A stretch of DNA of 64,000 nucleotides, taken from NCBI RefSeq assembly GCF_035918235.1, contig NZ_CP109485.1:4650001-4714000 (forward strand), written 5' to 3'. The notes beneath the pieces were generated by a model. That model saw only the letters and a list, made by a program, of their open reading frames with translations. It made no database searches and was not told the DNA's origin. Every line of letters starts with the position of its first letter. The stretch's first letter is position 1. Both the position numbers and the translations under genes were made by a program. This DNA comes from Streptomyces sp. NBC_01445. GTDB lineage: Bacteria; Actinomycetota; Actinomycetes; Streptomycetales; Streptomycetaceae. Shown one piece after another: positions 1-8,459 of this stretch.

Positions 1-79
1 GCCGAATCCTCACAGCTCACGGCGCTGATCAGGGCCCGACACCGCGGCCGGGCGCGCACCGTCCACCGACTGGCCCACA

Positions 80-1321
80 ATGGGCCTGGTGAACGACCTC
101 GCCTCCTTCAGCTCACTGCTCTCCGCGGAGGGCCAGGCGCTCCTCGACGACGTACGGGACATCACCCCCGGCCAGGAGCTCGCCGTCGCCACCCGGCTGC
201 GCCGCGACCACCCGGCGGAACTCGTCTCGGCGGCCATCGCCCAGGCCCGGCTGCGACAGCGCGCCGCGGCCAAGTTCGGCGAGGCGGACGCGAGCCGCAT
301 GTACTTCACGGCGAACGGCGTCGAGCAGGCGACCCGCACGAGCGTCGCCACCCACCGCGCGCAGGAGTTCAAGGCGCTCGGGGTGCGCTCCGTCGCCGAT
401 CTGTGCTGCGGCATCGGCGGCGACGCGATCGCCCTGGCCCACGCCGGGATCTCCGTACTCGCCGTCGACCACGACCCCCTGACCTGCGAAGTCGCCCGGG
501 CGAACGCTCAGGCTCTGGGCCTCGACGGGCTGATCGAGGTCCGCGAGGCCGATGTCACCCAGGTCGACACGGAGCCGTACGACGCGGTGTTCGTCGACCC
601 CGCGCGCCGGGGCGGCGGCAAGGGGGGCGGCCGGATCTTCGACCCGGAGGCGTACTCCCCGCCCCTGTCCTGGGCGGTCGGCGCGGCGCTCGGGGCCCGG
701 CACGCGGCCCTGAAGATCGCGCCCGGCATCCCCCACGAGGCGATCCCCGATGCGGCCGACGCCGAGTGGATCTCGGACGGCGGGGACGTGAAGGAGGCCG
801 TGCTCTGGTTCGGCACCGAGCCGGGCCGCATGCGGGCGACGCTGCTCCCCGGGCCGCGCGCACTCATCGGCAGCGGCCTCCCCGACCCCGAAGTGCGGCC
901 CGTGGGACGGTACTTGTACGAGCCCGACGGCGCCGTCATCCGCGCCCACCTGGTCGCCGACGTGGCCGAGGAGGTGGCGGGCGGGCTGATCGACGAGACG
1001 ATCGCCTACGTCACGTCCGACACGCTGCACGCGACGCCGTACGCCACCGCGTACGAGATCACGGACCAACTCCCTTTCAACGTAAAGAAGTTGAAGGCGC
1101 TGCTGCGGGAGCGCGAGGTCGGGATCCTGACGGTGAAGAAGCGGGGGTCGGCGGTGGAGCCGGAGGAGCTGCGCCGCAAGGCGCTGCCGAAGCGGCACGG
1201 CCCGAACGCGCTGACGGTCTTCCTGACCCGCGTCGCGGGCGCCCCGACGATGCTGCTGGGGGCGCCCGCGCAGGCGGCCACGGGTGAACCCGCCGCCACC
1301 CGGCGCGGAGCGACGCCCTAA
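80..1321 (+). CDS. Class I SAM-dependent methyltransferase, THUMP-like family
   Basis: The 413-residue product has a Rossmann methyltransferase core. Motif I (VADLCCGIGGDAIAL) lies at residues 105-119, the acidic strand-2 end (AVDHD) near 128-132, and a VDPARR motif IV at 172-177, like the DPPR-type motifs of RNA base methyltransferases. The N-terminal 100 residues and the Lys/Arg-rich C-terminus (KKLKALLRERE, LRRKALPKRHG) suggest RNA binding; actinobacterial homologues are annotated as THUMP-like-domain proteins. The substrate is unknown. ATG at 80 is used; GTG at 92 is an alternative. It is convergent with the ECF sigma gene: the two stop codons overlap within 1318-1321, so no terminator can lie between them. 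Confidence 0.9.
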   Translation: MGLVNDLASFSSLLSAEGQALLDDVRDITPGQELAVATRLRRDHPAELVSAAIAQARLRQRAAAKFGEADASRMYFTANGVEQATRTSVATHRAQEFKALGVRSVADLCCGIGGDAIALAHAGISVLAVDHDPLTCEVARANAQALGLDGLIEVREADVTQVDTEPYDAVFVDPARRGGGKGGGRIFDPEAYSPPLSWAVGAALGARHAALKIAPGIPHEAIPDAADAEWISDGGDVKEAVLWFGTEPGRMRATLLPGPRALIGSGLPDPEVRPVGRYLYEPDGAVIRAHLVADVAEEVAGGLIDETIAYVTSDTLHATPYATAYEITDQLPFNVKKLKALLREREVGILTVKKRGSAVEPEELRRKALPKRHGPNALTVFLTRVAGAPTMLLGAPAQAATGEPAATRRGATP

Positions 1322-2583
1322 CGACACCCCTCCGCCCGAGCCAGCAGCAGCCCCCGCTCCCGCTCGTTACGGGTCAGCGAAGCGGCCCGCTCGAACTCGG
1401 CCCGTGCCTCCTCGTACCGCCCGAGCCGCTCAAGCAGGTCCCCGCGCACGCTCGGCAGCAAGTGGTAGTCGCGCAGCGCCGGTTCATCGGCCAGGGCGTC
1501 CACCAGGGCGAGGCCGGCCGCGGGGCCCTCGGCCATGGACACCGCCACCGCCCGGTTCAGCTCGACGACGGGTGACGGCGCCCTGGCGGCGAGCAGCCCG
1601 TACAGAGTCGCGATCCCCTGCCAGTTCGTCTCCGCGTACGTGTGGGCGTGCGCGTGGCTGGCGGCGATCGCGGCCTGGAGGGCGTACGGGCCGGGGACGC
1701 CGCCCGTGGACACCGCGTCCGCGCGGCCGAGCGCGGCGAACCCGCGCCGGATCAGGAGCTGGTTCCAGCGCGTACGGTCCTGGTCCCTGAGCAGGACGGG
1801 CTCGCCCGAAGGGCCCGTACGGGCGGCCGAGCGCGAGGCCTGGAGCTCCAGCAGGGAGGCCAGGCCGTGCACTTCCGGCTCCTTCGGCATCAGACCGGCC
1901 AGGAGCCGGGCGAGCCGCAGCGCGTCCTCGCACAGGCCGGGGCGCAGATAGTCGTCGCCCGCCGTGGCCGCGTACCCCTCGTTGAAGATGAGGTAGATGA
2001 CCTCGAGGACCGAGCCGAGGCGGGCCGCCCGCTCGGGGCCGTAGGGCACTTCGAAGGCGACGTTCTTCGTGGCGAGGGTGCGTTTCGCACGCACGATGCG
2101 CTGGGCGACCGTCGCCTCGGGGGCCAGGACCGCGCGGGCGATCTCGGCCGTGGTCAGGCCGCCGAGCAGGCGCAGCGTGAGCGCGACCCGGGCCTCGGCG
2201 GACAGGACCGGGTGGCAGGCCGTGAAGACGAGGCGGAGCAGGTCGTCGTCGATGTCGTCCGGGTCCGCGGGCTCGTCCAGGTGGGGCGGCGCGGCCTCCA
2301 GGTCACGGCCGACCTCCGCCAGCTTGCGCGCGTACCGCTCCTTGCGGCGCACGAGGTCGATCGCCCGGTGCTTGGCGGTGGCCATGAGCCACGCGCCCGG
2401 GTTGTCGGGAACCCCCTCGCCCGGCCACTGCTCCAGGGCCGCGACCAGCGCGTCCTGCGCGAGTTCCTCCGCTATGCCCACGTCCCGGACGATGCGCGTG
2501 ACGCCGGCGATGATGCGGGGCGCCTCCAGACGGAAGACGGTCTCGATGGCGTGGGCCGCTTCGGCAGTACGTTCTGCTGTCAC
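1318..2583 (-). CDS. ECF sigma factor with long C-terminal extension (ECF42-like)
   Basis: This 421-residue protein has a sigma-2 region near residues 10-85 (QDALVAALEQWP, PGAWLMATAKHRAIDLVRR) and a sigma-4 helix-turn-helix near 115-165 (GLTTAEIARAVLAPEATVAQRI). About 230 residues follow, with TPR-like helices and the NEGYAAT motif (DUF6596 type). That architecture, plus a DGPF/YCII gene directly upstream on the same strand, is typical of the ECF42 group. In that group no anti-sigma factor is encoded and the C-terminal extension is thought to control activity (established for the S. venezuelae homologue). The start is GTG at 2583, and 63 bases separate it from the DGPF gene. It probably transcribes the DGPF gene through the promoter at 3054-3082 and, by readthrough, itself. 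Confidence 0.92.
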   Translation of the reverse strand: MTAERTAEAAHAIETVFRLEAPRIIAGVTRIVRDVGIAEELAQDALVAALEQWPGEGVPDNPGAWLMATAKHRAIDLVRRKERYARKLAEVGRDLEAAPPHLDEPADPDDIDDDLLRLVFTACHPVLSAEARVALTLRLLGGLTTAEIARAVLAPEATVAQRIVRAKRTLATKNVAFEVPYGPERAARLGSVLEVIYLIFNEGYAATAGDDYLRPGLCEDALRLARLLAGLMPKEPEVHGLASLLELQASRSAARTGPSGEPVLLRDQDRTRWNQLLIRRGFAALGRADAVSTGGVPGPYALQAAIAASHAHAHTYAETNWQGIATLYGLLAARAPSPVVELNRAVAVSMAEGPAAGLALVDALADEPALRDYHLLPSVRGDLLERLGRYEEARAEFERAASLTRNERERGLLLARAEGCR

Positions 2584-2646
2584 GGCCCACCATCAGACAC
2601 CCCCGGCCGTACGGCGGCCAAGGGCCTGTCCGGCGTGGCTCAGCCC

Positions 2647-3003
2647 TCAGCCCTCGGCGATCTCCCGGATCTCGGAGGTGACCGTCCAGTGCTCCTCGTG
2701 CACCTTCAGGAAGCGCTTGGTCCACTCCAGGATCTCGGCCCGGTCCTTGGCCTGGATGATCGCGTAGCCGCCGATGACTTCCTTGGACTCGGTGAAGGGC
2801 CCGTCGGTGACGGTGATCTCGCCGTTCTCGTAGTGCACGCGGGTGCCCTCGGACGACGGGTGGAGGCCCCCGGTGTCGAGCAGCACGCCGGCCTTGGTCA
2901 TCTCCTCGATCAGCTCGCCCATGCGCTGCATCAGAGCCTCGCTGGGGCCCTCGGCAGGGGCCTTGCTCTCGTCGATACGGACCAAGGTCATGTAGCGCGG
3001 CAT
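2647..3003 (-). CDS. YCII-related DGPF-domain protein
   Basis: The 118-residue protein carries the signature DGPF at residues 67-70 (TVTDGPFTESKEVIGGYAII). It has the ferredoxin-like dimeric alpha/beta-barrel pattern of YCII/DGPF proteins. The biochemical role of this family is not known; members accompany ECF42-type sigma factors as the conserved target gene. The ATG at 3003 has a good ribosome site (GAGGAG about 6 bases upstream on the minus strand). It is the first gene of a two-gene unit with the ECF sigma gene, and a match to the ECF42 promoter lies about 50 bases upstream. Confidence 0.92.
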   Translation of the reverse strand: MPRYMTLVRIDESKAPAEGPSEALMQRMGELIEEMTKAGVLLDTGGLHPSSEGTRVHYENGEITVTDGPFTESKEVIGGYAIIQAKDRAEILEWTKRFLKVHEEHWTVTSEIREIAEG

Positions 3004-3053
3004 GGCGGACTCCTCGTTCGGTGCGGTCGGGGCTTCTCCCCGCTCTCGTCTAC

Positions 3054-3082
3054 GCGTCGAACGGGATCAGGGCGGATCGACA
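3054..3082 (-). promoter_or_regulatory. Putative ECF42-type promoter for the DGPF/sigma unit
   Basis: On the minus strand TGTCGA (3077-3082) is followed by a 17-base spacer and CGAC (within 3054-3059). As I recall, published ECF42 promoters have TGTCGA at -35 and CGA/TC at -10. The site lies about 50 bases upstream of the DGPF gene start, as expected for positive autoregulation. The match is seen directly; its use by this sigma factor is inferred. Confidence 0.7.
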
Positions 3083-3185
3083 CGCTCGCGGAAATTTCTT
3101 CGGGAAGTTTTCCGGCCCCTCCCCGGCAACCCCCCAGCCCTCCCCTCACCCGCGCCTTACCGCCCCCCTGCCACCATCACGCCCC

Positions 3186-3782
3186 ATGCCCTTCGACCAC
3201 AACGACCACTACCACCGGCTCCTCCTGCGCCAGCTGCCGAACGAAGGCCGCAAGGAGGGCCGCCGCGCCCTCGACATCGGCTGCGGCACCGGCCGCTTCG
3301 CGCGGCGCCTGGCGGGCCGTGGCTACCAGGTCGACGCGCTCGACACCTCGGCCGAGGTCATCGCCGAGGCGCAGGCCATGGGCGGCGGGCCGCGCTACCG
3401 CCGGGCGGACGTGACGGCGACGGATCTGCCCGAGGGGCACTACGACGTCATCACCTGCCTGGCGAGCCTGCACCACATGCCGTTCGCGACGGTGACGCGG
3501 CTGCGCGCCGCCCTCGCTCCCGGCGGCGCGCTGCTCGTCCTCGGCTGCTACGCGGGCAGGACGCCCCGCGACCTCGTGGCCGTCCCCGCGAACGCGGCGG
3601 CCCGCGCCGCGGTCCACGTGGCCGACCGGCTGCGCGGCGCCCCGCGGCCACTCCTCCGGGCACCCGTGCGCCGGCCCGACATGACACTCACCGACATCCG
3701 CACCGAGGCCACCCACCTCCTCCCCGGCAGCCGGGTACGTCAACTCCTGCTCTGGCGCTACCTGTTGACGTACAACGCCTGA
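3186..3782 (+). CDS. Class I SAM-dependent methyltransferase (small)
   Basis: The 198-residue product has the methyltransferase-11 pattern: motif I ALDIGCGTGRFARRL at residues 28-42, a strand-2 acidic end (DALDTS), DVITCLASLHHM as motif IV, and an APGGALLVLGCY motif. The substrate is unknown; the family includes small-molecule and quinone methyltransferases. The frame is open upstream to 3021, but residues before the ATG at 3186 are low-complexity and overlap the divergent DGPF promoter, so 3186 is preferred. It is divergent from the ECF unit and nearly abuts the converging LCP gene. Confidence 0.85.
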   Translation: MPFDHNDHYHRLLLRQLPNEGRKEGRRALDIGCGTGRFARRLAGRGYQVDALDTSAEVIAEAQAMGGGPRYRRADVTATDLPEGHYDVITCLASLHHMPFATVTRLRAALAPGGALLVLGCYAGRTPRDLVAVPANAAARAAVHVADRLRGAPRPLLRAPVRRPDMTLTDIRTEATHLLPGSRVRQLLLWRYLLTYNA

Positions 3783-3786
3783 CGCG

Positions 3787-4806
3787 TCACCGGAGCGAGG
3801 CCCACAGCTTTCCGGCCTCCGGCTCGTTTGCGACGACACGGTTGGGGTCGGACGGCGCCGGGAGCACCGGCATCATCACTGTCTTCACCTCATCGGCCGA
3901 CAGCCCCTTCAAGCTGCCCGCCAGGGCCTGGAGTTCGCCGAGGGAGTCGAGGCCGGTGTCCGTGGTGAGGCTTCCGGTGAGGGCGTCGGCGACCTTGTAG
4001 AGGCGGGCCGGGTTCGTCAGGAGATCGCTCTCCGAGACCTTCTCCACCAGCGCCTTGACCAGCTGCTGCTGGAGTTTGATGCGGCCGAGGTCGCTGCCGT
4101 CGCCGACGCCGTGCCGGGTGCGGGCGAAGGCGAGGGCCTGCTTGCCGTCGAGGTGGTGGTAGCCCGCGTCGAGCTGGAGGTGGCTCAGATCGTCATCGAT
4201 GTCCGCGGTCGTCGTGACATCCACGCCGCCGAGCGCGTCCACGACCGACGCGAAGCCGGAGAAGTCGATCTCCAGATAGTGGTCCATGCGGACGCCGGTG
4301 AGCTTCTCCACCGTCTTCACGGCACAGACGGGACCGCCCACGGAGTAAGCGCTGTTGAACATGGCACCGTACGTGGCCTGCGTGGTGCCGCCGGACGAGG
4401 CCGGGCACGCGGGCCGCTCGACGAGAGTGTCGCGGGGGATGCTGACGACGGTCGCCGACGAGCGGCCGGCGGCGAGATGGACGACCATCGCGGTGTCCGA
4501 GCGGGCGCCCTCGCTGTGGCCGCCGCCGAGCGCGGAGTTCTTGCGGCCGCTGCGCGAGTCGGAGCCGAGGACGAGGATGTTCAGCGCCCCGGCGGGCGGC
4601 GCGGTCGCCGAGGGCTCCGGCGTGGCCGGTGCCCGCTTCGGGGGCCGGTCGTCGCCGAGCGCGCTGTCGATGTCGACGCCCCGGATGTTGTGGTCCAGAT
4701 GCCAGTACGCCCATGCGGCCCCGCCCCCGGTGAGGACGAGCACGCAACCGGCCACGACACCGGCCGTCTTCACCAAACGCCCACGACGGCGCTGTATTCG
4801 CTTCAC
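3787..4806 (-). CDS. LytR-CpsA-Psr (LCP) family cell-wall glycopolymer ligase
   Basis: The 339-residue protein has a basic N-terminus, one membrane helix near residues 13-33, a short Pro/Ala linker, then an extracellular LCP domain. Conserved motifs are NILVLGSDSR, RSDTAMVVHL, the VSIPRDT box and LAFARTRHG followed by DLGRIKLQQ. The Arg and Asp residues of these motifs bind the pyrophosphate lipid substrate in characterised family members. LCP proteins transfer lipid-linked polymers such as teichoic acids to peptidoglycan. The start is GTG at 4806, preceded by an AT-rich stretch likely to hold its promoter. The ABM-domain gene upstream ends at 4904, so this is probably a separate unit. Confidence 0.93.
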   Translation of the reverse strand: MKRIQRRRGRLVKTAGVVAGCVLVLTGGGAAWAYWHLDHNIRGVDIDSALGDDRPPKRAPATPEPSATAPPAGALNILVLGSDSRSGRKNSALGGGHSEGARSDTAMVVHLAAGRSSATVVSIPRDTLVERPACPASSGGTTQATYGAMFNSAYSVGGPVCAVKTVEKLTGVRMDHYLEIDFSGFASVVDALGGVDVTTTADIDDDLSHLQLDAGYHHLDGKQALAFARTRHGVGDGSDLGRIKLQQQLVKALVEKVSESDLLTNPARLYKVADALTGSLTTDTGLDSLGELQALAGSLKGLSADEVKTVMMPVLPAPSDPNRVVANEPEAGKLWASLR

Positions 4807-4903
4807 AGGGCGAACATAAGTCGGAATTATTACAACGGTAAACCAGTTAGGCGCCGTTATTCGGGAATCTCAGACGGTTCTCACGCCCCGGGACGATGCC
4901 ACC

Positions 4904-5161
4904 TCAGGCGGGAGCGACCGCCTCGAACCGCCACCGATGCACCGTCCGGGTCACCAACTCGCCCTCAGGGTCGGGCAGTTCGGGCAGCTCGGCATCGTAC
5001 GCCGCGTCCCACCAGGTGATGACGAGGACCCGGTCCTGCGGGGCACGGAAGAACTCGCGCCGCAGCGGCTCGGCCGCGAGGACCTGCCCCCGCGCCCAGG
5101 CGAGCAGCTCCTCGCCCCGCCCCTCGGCCGCCCGGGCCTCCCACATCAACGCGACGGTCAT
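4904..5161 (-). CDS. Small ABM-like (antibiotic biosynthesis monooxygenase-type) protein
   Basis: The 85-residue protein ([15 protein letters not shown] start) has the short beta-alpha-beta pattern, with [12 protein letters not shown] and VLVITWWD, of dimeric ABM-fold proteins. Catalytic function cannot be assigned. The frame is open further upstream, but the ATG at 5161 overlaps the tsaD stop in an ATGA arrangement, so it is the natural start and translation should be coupled to tsaD. Being the last gene of the tsaB-rimI-tsaD unit hints at a shared expression pattern rather than a demonstrated role in tRNA modification. Confidence 0.75.
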   Translation of the reverse strand: MTVALMWEARAAEGRGEELLAWARGQVLAAEPLRREFFRAPQDRVLVITWWDAAYDAELPELPDPEGELVTRTVHRWRFEAVAPA

Positions 5162-6255
5162 GAGTACAGGTTGTCCTTCGCGACCTCGTGCACATGGTCG
5201 TGGTCGTGCGTGTGCCCCGGCACGTGCGTCTCCGTCACCGGCAGCGACGAGTCGGCCGACAGGTCCCAGGCGGACGCGGACCGGTTGCGCGCCACCATCT
5301 CGGCGCCGAGGGCCGCGACCATCGCGCCGTTGTCCGTGCACAGCTTGGGCCGCGGCACGCGCAGCCTGATCCCGGCGGCCTCGCACCGCTCCTGGGCCAG
5401 GGCCCGCAGCCGCGAGTTGGCGGCCACACCGCCGCCGATCATCAGGTGGTCGACGCCCTCGTCCTTGCAGGCGCGCACGGCCTTGCGGGTCAGCACGTCG
5501 ACGACGGCCTCCTGGAAGGACGCCGACACATCCCGGACCGGAACGTCCTCACCGGCGGCGCGCTTCGCCTCGATCCAGCGCGCGACGGACGTCTTCAGGC
5601 CGGAGAAGGAGAAGTCGTACGCGGGGTCACGCGGCCCGGTGAGCCCGCGCGGGAAGGTGATCGCGTTCGGGTCGCCCTCCTTCGCGTACCGGTCGATGAC
5701 GGGACCGCCGGGGAAGCCGAGGTTCAGCACCCGGGCGATCTTGTCGAAGGCCTCGCCCGCCGCGTCGTCGATGGTCGCGCCGAGGGGCCGCACGTCGGAC
5801 GTGATGTCGGAGGAGAGCAGCAGCGACGAGTGCCCGCCGGAGACGAGCAGCGCCATCGTGGGCTCGGGCAGCGGCCCGTGCTCCAGCTGGTCCACGCAGA
5901 TGTGCGAGGCGAGGTGGTTCACGCCGTAGAGCGGCTTGCCGAGCGCGTACGCGAACGCCTTGGCCGCCGAGACGCCCACGAGGAGCGCGCCCGCGAGCCC
6001 CGGGCCCGCGGTGACGGAGATCCCGTCCAGGTCGGAGGCGGCGACCCCGGCGTCCTTCAGGGCGCGCTCGATGGTCGGCACCATGGCTTCCAGGTGCGCG
6101 CGCGAGGCGACCTCGGGGACGACGCCGCCGAAGCGGGCGTGCTCGTCGACGCTGGAGGCGACCGCGTCGGCGAGCAGCGTGTGGCCGCGGACGATGCCGA
6201 CACCGGTCTCGTCGCAGGAGGTCTCGATGCCGAGGACGAGCGGTTCGTCAGCCAT
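5158..6255 (-). CDS. tsaD: tRNA N6-threonylcarbamoyladenosine transferase subunit TsaD
   Basis: TsaD transfers the threonylcarbamoyl group from threonylcarbamoyl-AMP to A37 of ANN-decoding tRNAs, working with TsaB and TsaE. The 365-residue protein starts [11 protein letters not shown]. It has the metal-binding HLASH motif at residues 114-118, the ASKHA ATP-binding fold, SGGHSSLLL near 144-152 and [11 protein letters not shown] late in the chain. After the usual family end there is a histidine-rich tail ([11 protein letters not shown]). It overlaps rimI by 8 bases at its 5' end and the ABM gene by 4 bases at its 3' end, so the unit is tightly coupled. tsaB is two genes upstream and tsaE is at 8460-8975. 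Confidence 0.98.
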   Translation of the reverse strand: MADEPLVLGIETSCDETGVGIVRGHTLLADAVASSVDEHARFGGVVPEVASRAHLEAMVPTIERALKDAGVAASDLDGISVTAGPGLAGALLVGVSAAKAFAYALGKPLYGVNHLASHICVDQLEHGPLPEPTMALLVSGGHSSLLLSSDITSDVRPLGATIDDAAGEAFDKIARVLNLGFPGGPVIDRYAKEGDPNAITFPRGLTGPRDPAYDFSFSGLKTSVARWIEAKRAAGEDVPVRDVSASFQEAVVDVLTRKAVRACKDEGVDHLMIGGGVAANSRLRALAQERCEAAGIRLRVPRPKLCTDNGAMVAALGAEMVARNRSASAWDLSADSSLPVTETHVPGHTHDHDHVHEVAKDNLYS

Positions 6256-6772
6256 TTTCGGTTCCTTGTACGGGTGTCACGGAGGTCGAGGGGTCGGTCA
6301 GACGCATCACGAGCGCGTCCACGTTGCCCGGCTGGTAGTAGCCGCGGCGGAAGCCGATGGGCTCGAAGCCGAAGCGCTGGTAGAGCTTCTGCGCCCGGGT
6401 GTTGTCGACCCGCACCTCGAGCGTCACCTCGGAGCACTCGAAGTCGGTCGCGTGGCGCAGCAGGACGGTGAGGAGCCGGGCGCCGAGCCCGGTGCCCCAC
6501 TGGTCACGGGCGACGGCGATGGTCTGCACGTCGGCCCCCACGCCGGAGCCGCCTTCGTAGTCCGTGCCGGACGCGGCGAGGCCCGCGTACCCGACGAGAC
6601 GGTCGCCGTCGTGGGCGACGACATAACGGCGGGTCGACCCGGCGCCGCGCGCGTGCGCGAGCTCGGACCAGAACATGCCGCGGGACCACGCGTCGTCCGG
6701 GAAGAGATCCTTCTCGAGCGCGTGCACGGATTCGATGTCCCACCAGCGCATCTCGCGCAGAGCCGCGCTCAC
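6248..6772 (-). CDS. rimI: Ribosomal protein S18-alanine N-acetyltransferase
   Basis: This GNAT-family acetyltransferase has 174 residues. It starts [18 protein letters not shown] after a short lead-in, has the acetyl-CoA loop [13 protein letters not shown] near 89-101, and ends the GNAT core with [25 protein letters not shown], the motif typical of RimI. The frame is open far upstream, but GTG at 6772 overlaps the tsaB stop as GTGA and gives the normal family length; the internal ATG at 6751 is an alternative. RimI acetylates the N-terminus of S18 in E. coli. Its place between tsaB and tsaD is the usual bacterial order. Confidence 0.95.
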   Translation of the reverse strand: MSAALREMRWWDIESVHALEKDLFPDDAWSRGMFWSELAHARGAGSTRRYVVAHDGDRLVGYAGLAASGTDYEGGSGVGADVQTIAVARDQWGTGLGARLLTVLLRHATDFECSEVTLEVRVDNTRAQKLYQRFGFEPIGFRRGYYQPGNVDALVMRLTDPSTSVTPVQGTENG

Positions 6773-7422
6773 TTCGGGGTGACCACCTTGTAGTTCTTGG
6801 GCACCTGCGCGTCGGGCCGGCGCAGATACAGGGGTCGCGGCGCGTCGAGCTCCTCGCCGGCGGCGAGCTTCTCGGCGGCGAGCGAGGCGAGGGCGGCCGC
6901 CGACACGTTCTCGGGGGCGCGCGCGTCCGGGAACGTGTCCGGGTACAGCACGGCACCGGCACCGACCGCGGGAAGGCCCGCGACCTGCTCGGCGATGTCG
7001 GCGGGGCGGTCGACGGCGGGCTCGGTGACCCGGGTGCGCGGATCCTCGTAGCGCGCCCAGTACACCTCCTTGCGCCGCGCGTCCGTGGCGACGACGAAGG
7101 GCCCGTCGAACTCCGCGCCGTACGCGAGCGCGTCCAGCGTGCACAGACCGTGGACGGGCACACCGAGCGCGAGGCCGAAGGTGTCGGCGGTCATCAGGCC
7201 GACGCGGAGGCCGGTGTAGGGCCCGGGGCCCACGCCGACGACGATGCCGGTGACGGCGTCGAGTCTGACGCCGGCCTCGGCGAGTACCCGGTCGACGGCG
7301 GGCAGCAGCAGTTCCCCGTGCCGACGGGCGTCCACCTGGCTCGATGCGGCGACGACGGAGGAGCCGTCGTGCAGGGCGACGGTGACGGCGGGGGTGGCGG
7401 TATCCAGCGCGAGCAGCAGCAC
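6769..7422 (-). CDS. tsaB: tRNA threonylcarbamoyladenosine biosynthesis protein TsaB
   Basis: The 217-residue protein belongs to the ASKHA fold and pairs with TsaD. The N-terminal LLLALDTATPAVTVAL and VVGVGPGPYTGLRVGL (near residues 61-76) are TsaB hallmarks; the metal-binding His pair of TsaD is absent, as expected for the non-catalytic partner. The start is GTG at 7422. It is the first gene of a four-gene overlapping unit (tsaB-rimI-tsaD-ABM). The divergent plus-strand gene at 7531 shares the 7423-7530 promoter region. Confidence 0.96.
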   Translation of the reverse strand: MLLLALDTATPAVTVALHDGSSVVAASSQVDARRHGELLLPAVDRVLAEAGVRLDAVTGIVVGVGPGPYTGLRVGLMTADTFGLALGVPVHGLCTLDALAYGAEFDGPFVVATDARRKEVYWARYEDPRTRVTEPAVDRPADIAEQVAGLPAVGAGAVLYPDTFPDARAPENVSAAALASLAAEKLAAGEELDAPRPLYLRRPDAQVPKNYKVVTPK

Positions 7423-7530
7423 ACAAACAGCCTACGGCTCCGGCGCCCCGCCCACGGCCGCCCCGGTGAGCCGCACGCCTGCTGCTACCGTCACCACAAA
7501 GACGTACGGGCAGGAGAGGTGGGCACACAG

Positions 7531-8085
7531 GTGGCACGGAGCAGCTCGGGATTCGTGGCCGGGCTCACCGCGGCGGCGCTCGCCGTGGTCGGCTTCCTCA
7601 CCTACCAGGCGTCGGCCAGCGCGCCGGACAGCCTGGCCCCGCCGGAGACCGCGGAATCCCCTTCCACGGCCGCGTCCCACTCCCCCGAGGAGAAGAAGGA
7701 CCGGACGGAGGTACCCGAGCAGTCCGGCACCGGTGAGCGGGTCGTCTACTCCGTGAGCGACGACCGGGTGTGGCTGATCGCGGAGGGCGGCAAGGCGCAG
7801 CGCACCTTCAAGGTGACGCCGAGCACCGTGAACCCGCCGGCCGGGAAGTACCTGGTGACGTCGCGTTCGGCTGCGATCACCGGCAGCGACGGCGTACCGA
7901 TCGAGCACGTGGTGCGGTTCGCGAATGTCGACGGCATCACGATCGGCTTCAGCGCCGCGGTCGACGGCTCGATGCCGGCACCGGACCCGGCCAAGAAGAC
8001 GGGCGGCATCCGCGAGAGGCGGGCGGACGGCGACGCGATGTGGGAGTTCGCGACGATCGGCAAGAAGATCGTCGTGGTCCAGTAG
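7531..8085 (+). CDS. Membrane-anchored hypothetical protein
   Basis: The product of about 184 residues starts VARSSSGFVAGLTAAALAVV, one membrane helix or signal anchor, then a Ser/Pro/Glu-rich linker and an extracellular globular part ending KKIVVVQ. I recognise no enzyme motif. The start is uncertain: GTG at 7531 gives a usual spacing from GGAGAGG, whereas GTG at 7519 lies only 2 bases from AGGAG. It faces the small minus-strand peptide gene at 8121 and is divergent from tsaB. Confidence 0.75.
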   Translation: MARSSSGFVAGLTAAALAVVGFLTYQASASAPDSLAPPETAESPSTAASHSPEEKKDRTEVPEQSGTGERVVYSVSDDRVWLIAEGGKAQRTFKVTPSTVNPPAGKYLVTSRSAAITGSDGVPIEHVVRFANVDGITIGFSAAVDGSMPAPDPAKKTGGIRERRADGDAMWEFATIGKKIVVVQ

Positions 8086-8120
8086 GACCCTCCGTCACCT
8101 GACCCACGCCACAGAAACGC

Positions 8121-8324
8121 TCACGCGGCATCACGCCGCTCATCACCGGCTTCCTCCCCCCTGCCCTCCCCCTGCTCAACGGGCGGAGTGGAGATGGCGG
8201 ACGCGGCGGCGCAGGACGCGAGCAGATCGCTCATGGACAGCCCCGAGGCGGAGATCCCGGACATGTCCCCGTGCCCCGGCGCCACACGGGGCTGCTGCGG
8301 CACGTCACGTTCTGAAGCCGACAT
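8121..8324 (-). CDS. Small Ser/Ala/Cys-rich peptide of unknown function
   Basis: A 67-residue frame begins at ATG 8324 with an AGGAGG ribosome site 7 bases upstream on the minus strand. The sequence has a charged leader-like start (MSASERDVPQQPRV), then GLSMSDLLASCAAASAISTPP, and an acidic/Arg-rich end. The layout resembles a modified-peptide precursor or a small regulatory protein, but no modifying enzyme gene adjoins it. It lies just downstream of tsaE, with a perfect 16-base palindrome 30 bases upstream of its start. I do not recognise the family. Confidence 0.6.
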   Translation of the reverse strand: MSASERDVPQQPRVAPGHGDMSGISASGLSMSDLLASCAAASAISTPPVEQGEGRGEEAGDERRDAA

Positions 8325-8353
8325 GGATGCCTCCTGGGCTCCGGGGCAGCAAA

Positions 8354-8369
8354 GTTAGGTAGACCTAAC
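8354..8369. promoter_or_regulatory. Palindrome GTTAGGT-AG-ACCTAAC, candidate operator
   Basis: A perfect inverted repeat with 7-base arms and a 2-base centre lies in the tsaE/peptide intergenic space, in the only AT-rich part of it. The TTAGGT/ACCTAA arms recall half-sites of DtxR/IdeR-type iron boxes, but those have a 19-base layout with wider spacing, so the identity of a binding protein is open. Confidence 0.5.
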
Positions 8370-8459
8370 CAGGACTGGTATCCATGTGACCACGCGGAGC
8401 GCGCGCCGCGCAACATTTTGCCGACGCCATGTCGGAACGTTCGGGTGAAGGTACGAGAG

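Noticed and set aside
1642-3414. Long plus-strand frame across the ECF and DGPF genes
   Set aside because: It is antisense to two genes with clear motifs and ribosome sites and has no recognisable domain.
8354-8369. Canonical DmdR1/IdeR iron box
   Set aside because: The arms resemble the half-site but the 2-base spacing does not fit the 19-base consensus; it is kept only as an unassigned palindrome.
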